Shown here: positions 54,801-64,000 of the stretch, piece by piece
Numbering within the stretch: the stretch's first letter is position 1
Layout: every line of letters starts with the position of its first letter
Source of the DNA: Lenzites betulinus
Taxonomy: Eukaryota > Basidiomycota > Agaricomycetes > Polyporales > Polyporaceae
Assembly: GCA_022264855.1 (NCBI GenBank)
Contig: JABYQU010000008.1
Span: 806,001 to 870,000 of the forward strand
Length of the DNA stretch: 64,000 nt
Reading direction: 5' to 3'
The notes under the pieces: generated by a model
Databases searched by the model: none
What the model was told of the DNA's origin: nothing
The model's input: the letters and a program-made list of their open reading frames with translations, nothing else
Program-made: the position numbers and the translations under genes

Positions 54801-57136
54801 ATGTCGGACGACCATCGATCTACCCCATCATCCCATTCTGGAAACTTCAAGGAGGATGCGTATGTCGGAGGGGATTTGGACGTCCTGGTGAGCGATGAGG
54901 CAGCGCTCGCGAAGCTTGGGTACAAGCAGGAGTTCCGGAGGGCATTCAAGCCCATAGAGGCGTTTGGCGTTGGCTTTAGCATCATCGGGGTCGTTCCAGG
55001 CATATCGTGAGTACCCCATATCTTCTAGCTCGAACATATGCTTAATCTGACATCCATATAGGTCGGTGCTTGTGTTCTCTATCCCGAACGGAGGACCCGT
55101 CGCTATGGTGTGGGGGGTACGCGCGCCCCACTTCTGTCTCGTGCTAGCCCTGTGCTCCGCGCTCCGCTGACCTCATCGCGCGCACAGTGGACTGTATGCG
55201 CCGTGTTCCTCATGTTCATCGCCCTCGCGCTTGCGGAACTCGGATCGGCGGCGCCGACCTCTGGTGGTTTGTACTACTGGACGTGGACATTCGCCACTCC
55301 GAGATGGAGGAAAGTCCTGTCCTGGATCGTAGGATGTGAGTATATATGTTCTTCCTCTAGTTCACGCAGGCTTTCAACTGACAATCCGCACCATGATGAT
55401 GTAGACTCCAACTCCATCGGTCTGCTCTCGGGGGTGGCCTCGATAGAGTGGGGGTGCGCTGTACAGCTCATGGCGGCCGTCTCGGTGGGCAGCAACGAGG
55501 TGTTCGTCCCTACTACGGGCCAGACCTTGTGAGTGTGCGCACACCCTGCATAGAAACAGAACACCACATTGATGTCGCTGTGCTAGCGGTGTCTTCGCGG
55601 CCCTCCTCCTTTTCCACGCCATTTTATCGTCCCTCGCGACCTCCGCGCTGGCCCGCTTGCAAGGCTTGTATGTCGCTCTCAATGTTCTGTACGTGCGCGT
55701 CCTCAGCCAGCGTAACTATGTCTTGCTTACCGTCTATGGCGCGTTTAGACTTTGCCTTGCGATTATCATCGCGCTCCCTGCGGCGACACCAAAGGAGTTC
55801 AAGAACTCCGCTTCCGACGTCTTCGGTGACTTTTCAAACTGTTTGTACTACTCTCCCTTGATGCGCAGCCGCGACACGCTCGACTGAAGCCGTGTCTCCT
55901 AGTCTACGGATGGCCAAACGGATGGGCCTTCATTCTCAGCTTCCTCGCCCCGCTTTGGACCATCGGTAACACGCTTCCTCGCATAGTGCATATTCCTGTT
56001 ATCTCAACATTGGTGCTCCAGGTGGCTTTGACTCTTCGGTACACATCAGCGAAGAAGCCTCCAATGCCCGTGTCGTCGTCCCGTGGGCAATCATCAGTAC
56101 GGTCGGAATCGCAGCTGTACTCGGATGGGGTACGTTTGTCGGTAGTGCCGTGGGTATCAATTCTGCTAACTTCATGTAGTCATCAATGTGGTCGTTGCAT
56201 TCTGCATGGGACCCGACCTCGGCGCGGTGCTTGGAAGCCCTATCGGACAGCCCATGGCCACGGTAGGTACTCCAGGAGCCCTGTCAGCGCACGCATTCAT
56301 CGTATATGCATGTTAGATCCTTCTCAATAGCCTGGGACGGAATGGATGCCTAGCACTTTGGTCTTTTGTGATTATCGCTCAGTGAGTACTACAAGAAGCG
56401 CCTAGCGTACATGACGCACGCTAAACCTGTGTTTTGCATAGGTTCATGGCGGTATCCAGTCTGGTGCGTATTGCCTACCTCTCGCGAAAGGAGATAAAGG
56501 GCTCAGGATGTTTCGTATAGCTCACTGCAGCATCTCGACAAAGCTTCGCCTTTGCTCGCGATGGCGCTCTGCCGTTCTCTCGCTTCATCAGTCGTGTCAA
56601 CAAACGCACGATGACCCCTGTGAACGCAGTGTGGGCGTCGGCAATTGCTGCGCTCCTGCTAGGCCTCCTCGTGCTCGCAGGTCCGACGACGTACACGTCG
56701 ATATTCAGCCTTGGGATCGCGGGGCAGTACACAGCATACTGCATACCCATCCTCAGCCGTTTTCTGGGCGGCAGGGAGTGGACGCCGCCGGGTCCATTCA
56801 CGCTGGGTCGCTTCGTACGTATACTCAGCTCCGACATCCCGAGTCACACCTACTAACACCTTTACGGCACCTCAGGGTTTACCCGTGGCGATTGTTGCCG
56901 TGTGTTGGATGGTGTTCTCCGTCATCATGCTCGCCTTCCCCACGGCGCCCGGGCCTACCGCAGAAGAAATGAACTACATGATCGTCGTCTTCGTGGGATG
57001 GATCACGCTGTGCTTGGTATACTACTACTTCCCGGTGTATGGGGGCGTGCACTGGTTCAACGGCCCTAGGACAACCGTGGACGATGTGTCTCTCGCAACG
57101 TCCGAGGGCGTTGAAGGGAGGAAGGAGAGTACATGA
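54801..57136 (+). CDS. Amino-acid/GABA-type permease (APC superfamily)
   Basis: Plasma-membrane transporter for amino acids, GABA or choline-like amines; the exact substrate is not readable. Thirteen predicted exons: 54801-55006, 55062-55116, 55188-55335, 55405-55528, 55587-55688, 55749-55840, 55903-55965, 56022-56129, 56180-56262, 56317-56381, 56442-56463, 56521-56814 and 56876-57136; product 540 residues. About twelve membrane helices. Family landmarks are LGYKQEFRRAF before helix 1, VFSIPNGGPVAMVWGW, LAELGSAAPTSGGLYYWT, FYGWPNGWAFILSFLAPLW, DSSVHISEEASNA, the SRQSFAFARDGALPFS loop, and a C-terminal VHWFNGPR tail. Exon 11 is only 22 nt. A decayed relative lies at 42559-43100. The gene ends 155 bases from the glutamine-synthetase-like gene on the other strand. 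Confidence 0.92.
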
Positions 57137-57291
57137 TCGATGCATCGGGCGTTGTGGGTGTTGGTATACATGTAGCAAGAAGTGATCGAGTCTGCGTAGA
57201 TATATCTGTGGAGCTGTCCGAGCGGGGCCGCTGCAGTGTTCTTCTATGTTAGGTGGCCGGCGTCCCGGGCAGGGCGTCGATCGCGGGATCT

Positions 57292-59114
57292 CTAGAAGTA
57301 CTGGACGAACTTCTCGACCGTGGCCTGCACGCTTCCGCTCTCCATGTACTTCTCAAACGTCTGCATCCGGTTAGATCCATTTGTTCGCTCCACAACGCCA
57401 GCGACACGACACTCACCTCGTTCACGCTCAGATACGTGTCCACAAAGTTCGTCCCCAGTACGTCCCTCACAGTCTCGTCCGCCGCGAGAGCCCGCCGGGC
57501 GTCCGCCACAGTCTGCGGCAGCCGCAGCGGGTTCGCCAGCCCGACCGCCGCCCGCTCCTCCGCGCTCATCTCCGCGACCGGCTTCACGCAGTCGTGCACG
57601 AGGAGCGGCGCGCCCTCCACGATCCCGCGCAGCCCCGCACCAAAAATGGCCGCGAGCGCGAGGTGCGGCGACGCCGTCGCGTCCACGCACTTCACCTCGA
57701 AGTGGTGGTGCCCGCGCGGTCCGCACAGGCGCACGGGCGCCTCGCGGTTGTCCGTGCCCCACGCCGCGTACGTGCCCCCGGACCAGATCCCGTCGACCAT
57801 GCGCGCGTACGACGCGGACGTTGGGACGGTGAACGCGCACACCGCGGGAAGGTGTGCGAGCAGGCCTTGCACGAACGACCGCTCGGTGGGTGTCAGCGTC
57901 GGCGCGCGCGCCTCGTCTGATGTGCGCGCTGCCGTGGGAGGCCCGTGCACCGATACGTGCGTGTGTGCGCCGCTTCCGCCTGGGGTGAGATAGGGTTTGT
58001 ACGGACAAAGACGTGGAAGCAGGGCGCACGGTGTCAGAAGTATATTGAGATGCGGACAGCGCGAGAACGCGGGGGCAGGACTCACACGAGGTGCTGCTGA
58101 GGCGCGGCGCAAAGGTGGCGCGCAGGCCGTGCTTGCTCGCGACGTTGTATATCGTCTCGCGCGTGAAGACCAGCGTGTCCGCCGCCTCCAGGGGCGGGAG
58201 CGGTCCGGTGATCACCTCGTACTAAGGGGCGGGAGCAGAAGATGCGCTTCAGCCAAATGATCGCCGGTGAAAACGAGCCGACAGAACGGGCGGGCGAAGG
58301 AGGAGTACACAGAGGGGAGGGGATGGGGAAGGGGAAGCGGGCCCGCGCTGCTCACCTGCCCAGGGGCCGCCTCGGCGTGGTACATCTGCACCTCAACGCC
58401 GGCGGCGAGCAGGTCGCGCGTGATCTCCTCGAGCACGACGGCCTCGACGGTGCCCGTGCGCGTCTTCGCGGAGCAGGACCAGTCCGCGTCCCCGACGAAC
58501 TGGAAGGGCAAGCCGGGCTCCGTCGGGCGCAGCAGGATGAACTCGGACTCGACGCCGGCAAGGAAGGACACGCCCGCCTTCTCACGCGCCTCCCTAAACG
58601 CAATCAGCTTCCGCTTCCCTCTCATGCGCACAGGGATAGAGAAGGAGGTGGCAGTTGGGGCCTTCGCTCACCGGACGATCTGCGCGAGGAGCGTGCGCGG
58701 GCAGAGGTCGACGACGACGCCGGTGCGCGGGAGCGGGGTCTTCTCCTCGAACCAGCCCATGACAGACGCGTGCCCGGGTGCGTACGTGCACACGCGCCAG
58801 CTGCTGAGATCGGGCACGTAGAGATACTCGCCGATGGCACCGAACCCGGGCGCGGCCTGCAGGCCGACGATCCCCAGCACGATCTTGCCGATACAGATCC
58901 CGGAGCGCGAGCCTGGTTGCGAGAGCAGCTTGCGGAAGTAGGCAGAGGGAAGAACGCGGAAACGGATTGTGTTGACGAGGTCGACCCATTGGACCCGCAC
59001 GAATTCGATGTCGGGGGTCAGCAGCTCGTTCAGGCTTTTTGCGTTGGTGATAGACGAGGCAGCTGGGGATGCGTACAGCACGCCGTACGCTTGCGTCTCT
59101 TTGCTGTCGGCCAT
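57292..59114 (-). CDS. Glutamine-synthetase-like enzyme (GS type I/FluG C-terminal fold)
   Basis: Minus-strand exons 58672-59114, 58356-58593, 58086-58221, 57417-57979 and 57292-57360 give 482 residues. The N-terminal beta-grasp part includes FVRVQWVDLVNTIRFRVLP. The catalytic barrel has AGVESEFILL (metal-binding ExE type), AEAAPGQYEVITGPLPPLEAAD, GSGAHTHVSV, the NREAPVRLCG substrate loop, and FEVKCVDATASPHLALAA. These match fungal GS-like proteins related to bacterial gamma-glutamyl-amide or gamma-glutamylpolyamine synthetases more than to eukaryotic GS II, which is shorter. It probably ligates glutamate to ammonia or an amine using ATP; the acceptor is not assignable. It lies tail to tail with a permease, which hints at nitrogen-compound use. 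The last small exon restores the C-terminus FEKYMESGSVQATVEKFVQYF. Confidence 0.88.
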
Positions 59115-60619
59115 GGTTAATTGAACGATGGAGGAGAGCGTGGGACAGGCTTTAAAGGCTTGACGGTCGCGAGCACTCGGTGTTGCTAGGTTCAAACCAC
59201 TGTGAGTGCTTGACGTAATGCTGCGTGCTCGATGTATCGCGTTGTAATACTGATAGCGGGAGCTTGTAGTTGATGTTCTGTCTTGCCCCACTGCTCTCTG
59301 ATTTTCTGATGTCGTTGGTGTTTTCAATGATCAATTTCGGCACTACAAACCGCTGTGGGACTAGATCTACCTTGCTTGAAACTCCAATCTTCTCCGGTTG
59401 GGCGATCAACAGTAACTTACTGCTCTTCGTTGTGCAGTTATATACCAGATCCTCCTGCGCGCTCAAGGAACTGTGATCGACGTCGGAAGAGTTGAAGCGC
59501 AGCGTATCGAAGTTTGTTTGTGGAGTTTGCACGCTTATCTTGTTGCATATTCCCATTCTTCCCGAGCCCGACGGGGACTCGACTCTTTACTGCTGCGCAT
59601 GCCCTGCGTTAATCAGATAGTAGATTGGCATTGGCAAAGATATTCATCGATGACGTCCGCTTATCGAGACGTTAACCGCATGTGCAGAAGCGCAGAGCCG
59701 TCGACAAGAACTCGGGTACGGCGTTACTAGGGAGAGCCAAAGTTGGAGCTTGAGGGGGGTCCCTATTTTGACCGCGATTCGATGAGAATGTGCCCAGCGT
59801 AGAATCCTAGCGGCAGACAACAAACAGTATGGAATGGCACGAATGGTTTTGAGGCAACGCTAGTACCCTCATGCCGAGAATCAAACGAGCTGCGCACGTG
59901 GTCGTGCAACTTCGAGGGAATGTGGCGAGATCGTCGATATAAAAGTTGTAAGGGCGCCGTAACTGCGTCAATTTTGAGTGAGTGCGCACGTGTGAAGCAG
60001 CGACGTCTATCATCCACAAATACGTCGAGAGACATATCTTCGTATTCGTATTCATACTGCAGAACGGAACCGCGGCCTGTTGCGACAAGTACGTAATAGT
60101 AGCATATATTCGATAGTGATCAAGTATCTGTATACCAGGCAATCGAAACCATATACAGTGCGGACAATATGCCAATATGTGCGGAGATGGCAGACAGAGA
60201 TAAAACGATAGAAGAGAAGAGCACGGAAGCACGGAGCACGGCCACGCTGAGTGAGAAAAACCGGGTAGAGTGGAGGATAGGGTGTCGCAGAGGTTACGTA
60301 TCTCGGAAGCCCGCGGGGGCGCGGGGGGTGCGTAGGTGTGGCGGAGAGATGGGAGGGGTAGGATGAGACGGGTAGAGGAGTGTGATAGGGTGTCGCAAGG
60401 ATGGATACGCAAAGAGCGGGACAAAACAATTCGAACCGCGCTGAGAGACGGAAGGGAGGTCGGGGATAGAGGTGCGGATAGCAGGAAGGGCATGACAAGA
60501 CGCGGAATCTACGCAGTATACAACATCGATGGGGGACGGGAGACTGCGAGGCAAGGCCAAAAAGCAAAAAACACGTAGACAAAAGGAGACCAGGGAACAG
60601 AGACATGAACTTGCTCTGC
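59115..60619. other. Intergenic
   Basis: 1.5 kb with the promoter of the GS-like gene and the 3' region of the gene at 60620-62018. On the minus strand 60000-60600 is pyrimidine-rich with long open frames of Ser/Pro/Leu composition, which look like 3' UTR, not protein. Confidence 0.45.
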
Positions 60620-62018
60620 TCACGCGGGGCGTACAGGGCCCATGGCGCGCTTCATCGGATCGGTCCGGTCCTTTTCAGGCAGCTGGGGCGCGTCGCCCGC
60701 CGTACTGCTAGGGCGCGTCCGGGGTGCGTCTCCATCTGCGTAGACACCTTTCCGCATACGCGCCGCGACACGCACGGCCATAGCCGCAGCCATCGCCTCT
60801 GTGTCTTCCAACTCCGGGAGCTCGAACGGTCCAGGGGCCAACACAGGAGCTTTGCCTTTTCCTTCGGATGGGCCGAGCCTTGCCTCGTCGCCAGACGACG
60901 AGCCTGCCCTGCGTTTACCAGCTCTGGGGGTCGGAGAGGTGGGTACAGGGAGGACGGCGTGTGCCCGCCTGCGGGCGTACTCGGCTTTCCTCGCTTGTGG
61001 AAACAGAAGTGTGGGCTCGCATGCTTCTCCCGGAGAGAAGTCTGGGTGGTTGACAGGCAGCTTGGCACGCTCCTCCGCTTCTGCAATTTCCGGGTCTCCC
61101 GGAGAGCGATAGTGCGGATTGGCAAGATCCACCCTCACGCCACGGCTACAGGGGAACACGTCAAAGTCAGTATTGGACGAGGTATAGCTCGCAGCCAGAC
61201 GGAGAGAAGACTCACAATACGTAGGTGGCCGTTGGCTTTTCTACGTGCTTCTTGGGAGTACGTGGTTCCAGAGTACTAGGACCGTCACGGGGAGATAGGC
61301 CACCGGACGAATCGCCAAGAAGGAAGGGGTTGTTGGGCGAGTCCCGTTCCGGCAAGACCTTGCCCGGCTGCTTGCGAGGCTGAGGGGGCGGGGTGACTGG
61401 TCTAGGAACGACCACTGGCGCACGACGCGACGGCGGGGGCGAGAACAGACCGGTGTGGCCTTTACGCAGCAGATGAGGCGCAGGAGGGGGAGATGACGAG
61501 GGGGAACGCGTGCGCGATCGAGCACGCGTAGGCGCCCTATTCCTAACCACCTTGTGTGGTGGTTGAGACTCAGCGCTAGCCGTATCGGATTTCCTGGCGG
61601 GGGGCGAGGACGAGGTTCCCAACCAAAACGCGTCCTCAGCGGTGCTTTCGTTCAGCTCCTCGGCGATGGCGTCCAGCGTGAGCATTCGCCGTTTCTTGTG
61701 GCCTAGCATCAACGCGCCGCCCTTGCGTTCTCCGCTCGTTGGCTTGTCCTCCTCATCCTCCTCCACAACTGGGACCTCGTGTCCTTCATCCTCCTCCTCT
61801 GACGACGAGTCCGTGACGCGCGAGCGGGAACGACGCTTGCGCTTGTGAGTCGTCCTGGGCGGGGTAGGTGGAAGAGCAGGTGCCGCAGATGCAGCGCGTC
61901 GCACAGGTTGCTTCCTGGTCGCCATTGCGGAGGAGGTCGCTGGACGGTCGGCGACAAGAGCGGGGCCACGAGGAGGGCCGCCCGCAGAGAGTTTGACCGC
62001 TGCTCGAGTTCTCGGCAT
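60620..62018 (-). CDS. Conserved basidiomycete low-complexity nuclear-type protein, function unknown
   Basis: I do not recognise a named family. Minus-strand exons 61216-62018 and 60620-61145 give 442 residues. The protein starts MPRTRAAVKLSAGG. It has a bipartite-looking basic cluster (KRKRRSRSR, about residues 58-66) and an acidic SSSEEEDEG stretch. A conserved-looking block reads HKKRRMLTLDAIAEELN, followed by Pro/Arg/Ser-rich sequence and the motif SPNNPFLLGD. Splicing 61146-61215 creates TYVFRGVRVDLANPHYRSP, which resembles a short conserved motif I associate with uncharacterised Agaricomycete proteins and supports the intron. The C-terminal third is Ala/Pro/Glu-rich. Composition suggests a nuclear, largely disordered protein, perhaps cell-cycle or chromatin related; that is a guess. 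A GTGAGC overlapping the stop could allow a further exon, but the sequence beyond looks untranslated. Confidence 0.68.
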
Positions 62019-63005
62019 CGCAGAAAGATGGTTGGATGCAAGATATAATCGCGATGCGCAGAGAACAGGCGGAAAGTGAAGGCGCGATTAGAGGTGTTGG
62101 GAAGGAAAGGGAGAAGAGAGCGGGGCGTGGCCTAGAGACTATGAACTCAAGACGATGGAGGTCCAAGCAACTCCCACTCGAACAATGGTCGGCCGCGTCC
62201 GGCGTGCAAACAACCCACAACAGCCCCTTGTCAACACCGCTCTCTGGCGCCTATTGGGCCTTGTCGTCTGAGACATCGTTCCATATGTTCTTGCTCTCCG
62301 TCCTCAATATGTATCGAAGTGGGTCCTCTCACAAACATTCCTGCTTATAGGGGCCTCATCTCGGAGCTCGTAAAGGGGTCAACCAAGCTCCCTGAGGCCG
62401 GTAAGTGGAAATTTAATCTGTGGTCGCCAGCTAGCTAGTCGTAGGGACATAGCCTTCCGATCGACTTATTGCACCAACAAAGAGCCCGCTGGACAGCCTC
62501 AAGGCTACAGGAAGGTTGGGTGGACATGTGTGCAACATTGCGAGGGTTAGCGTGGAGGCTTACGCCTCTCGTTGGCCGTGCATCCGTTCTATCGGTTGTC
62601 CTCGTTGCATCTATATGGGGGCATCCGACTATTCGATGCATAGATCGCTTCATCTCTTCCATAGCATGTAGACGTACATACTGCGTGGTAGCCTACAAAC
62701 CAATGCAGAGAAACTATGATCTCTCATTGATGTCGATGCGTATCCCACTCGGCGAGTGAAAATGTGTGAAGATAATTGGGTGTAGATACGTACGAAGGAG
62801 TTATAAGCATGGATTACAGAACGTACAGATGAGAGCGATGCAAAGTCATACAGAACATACAGAACACACAACTGGCGAGATAACATATGCTGCACATCGA
62901 CGCACATCGGCGCCGCCGCCCACCGACTCGAGAGCACATATTGCTTCGCGCACGTCCCGGACGTCCACTTCCGCCGAACGCGCCCACCGAGCATCCACGA
63001 CCCGA
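62019..63005. other. Intergenic
   Basis: About 1 kb between the low-complexity protein gene and the FunK1 gene. No supported gene. Confidence 0.45.
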
Positions 63006-64000
63006 TCATATAAATACGAGCTCGGGCTCCTCCTGGAGACGCGCGCTCGCATGCGTCGGCAGCGGGTTAGGGACCCTGAGACGGGGCCTGCGAGCCGAGC
63101 GGGACTTTCGGAAAGCCTGCGACGCGCCGGCACCTGCATGGTTGACCTGCGACGCCTCGGCGGAGTAGTTGCCCCCGACTCGGCGTGCGTCGGCGGCCAT
63201 CTTCTGCCGCTTCGTTGGGGGCGGGGACGAAACGTCCTCAGCGGACCGTTTCAGCGGACGGCCGGCGCGGTGAGTGCTTGCTACTTCCGGGCTGTCCATG
63301 TCTCCCTTGGGTGGATTGGGACCCGACCTGACGGAGGGATGGGCTCCGGAGTCCGTTTCAGGGGGTGGGTCGACTTCCGAGAAATGCGCATGGGGAACTA
63401 GTGCACGAAAACCTTGTGGCAGGCAGATAACTGGCGGGTCGGAGCGTGGTTTGCCCTCACCAGGCTTGGTGTAACGCTGCCAGTCGTTCGTCGGCCAGAC
63501 CTGGTCCGGGGCTAGCGCGGCGTTGAGCGCCTTGAGAAACGCGTCGTGGGTTAGCTTGCACTCGGGGCCCTTCGAGCTGTCCAGGATGTCGCGTTGATTC
63601 CGCCAGACAAGGGCCGTCAGTTCCGCAACGAGCTTGGTCAACGGGGGATTGTTTTTCACGACGACCGCGTCAAGTCGCAGAAAGTTCCTCTTCTGTTGTG
63701 CCGCTGCCTTGTCACTTTTCCAGACGAAGAGGCCTTTGTGGATCCTAGGCCCTGCATATAATTCTTGCTTACACTCGGTATGGCGCACTATGACCCAGAT
63801 TAAGACCCAGTAGAATGATTCGAGGTCGTGGTGTCGCTCGTGGATGGTACCTGGGGCGTTCAATAGTAACTCGATCGCCATGAAGTAGAAGGTTCCCTTG
63901 CTCAATCGTTAGCCACTACTATAAAATAGTCTGATCACGGTGTGGGACTTACTGTAATGCTGAGCTTATCCGTATCATCTTCTGCGCCACTGTCCGACTC
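63006..64000 (-). CDS. FunK1-type protein kinase, 5' part outside the window
   Basis: Fungus-specific FunK1 family, expanded in Agaricomycetes. Visible minus-strand exons are 63953->64000 and 63006-63896, joined in phase 0 to give KLSITGTFYFMAIELL. The AG at 63897-63898 is chosen because it creates the conserved TGTxxFMA block; an AG a few bases upstream leaves the frame wrong. After it come HERHHDLESFYWVLIWVIV, the family's C-lobe signature, and a helical region to about 180 visible residues. The tail of about 120 residues is Pro/Ser/Arg-rich with a basic PTKRQKM cluster and looks disordered. ATP-binding and HRD-like motifs are upstream of the window. The frame stays open to 63006. Confidence 0.85.

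Overview
The window is nuclear DNA of a basidiomycete fungus, most likely a wood- or litter-decay Agaricomycete. Coding sequence is GC-rich and nearly every gene is cut by several 50-70 nt GT-AG introns. ATP-citrate lyase is a single polypeptide. Several families are typical of Agaricomycetes: FunK1 kinase, DUF7770 protein, an orphan seven-helix membrane family, and Tad1-like LINEs. I placed exons by hand from splice signals, reading phase and family conservation, so individual borders are predictions.

Layout. 1-1074: 3' part of eIF3g. 1982-6097: two tandem seven-helix membrane paralogues. 6405-6484: intron-containing tRNA-Gln (minus), with a twin at 19739-19818. 7795-8675: prenylated ubiquitin-fold (UBL3/MUB-like) protein (minus). 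11266-13354: glucose-6-phosphate isomerase. 14014-17177: membrane-anchored copper amine oxidase. 17484-18725: an NAD(P)-binding reductase of the extended SDR family (minus), first of five relatives here. 21086-25263: ATP-citrate lyase. 27674-28776: DUF1275 membrane protein. 29638-35055: three more SDR reductases. 36040-39484: long Ser/Thr-rich single-pass surface protein (minus).

39485-52266 is the accessory, repeat-rich part. It holds a palindromic repeat cluster, a 296-bp hAT-like MITE with perfect terminal repeats and 8-bp target duplication, a decayed amino-acid permease, and an SDR gene split by a full-length LINE (44314-50721). The LINE has two open reading frames, a 30-nt poly(T) and a 10-bp target-site duplication. 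The split SDR gene and its promoter are an inverted segmental copy of the block at about 29490-31515.

52267-59114: an APH-type kinase, a DUF7770 protein, an intact amino-acid/GABA-type permease and a glutamine-synthetase-like enzyme lying tail to tail with it. 60620-62018: a conserved low-complexity basic protein. 63006-64000: 3' part of a FunK1 kinase.

How the genes fit together. GPI (glycolysis) and ATP-citrate lyase (cytosolic acetyl-CoA) are housekeeping. The amine oxidase, permease and glutamine-synthetase-like enzyme could act on amine or amino-acid nitrogen, but they are not clustered tightly and this is inference only. The clearest story is genome dynamics: duplication of an SDR gene, then a recent LINE insertion that broke one copy while leaving the reading frame of both halves intact.
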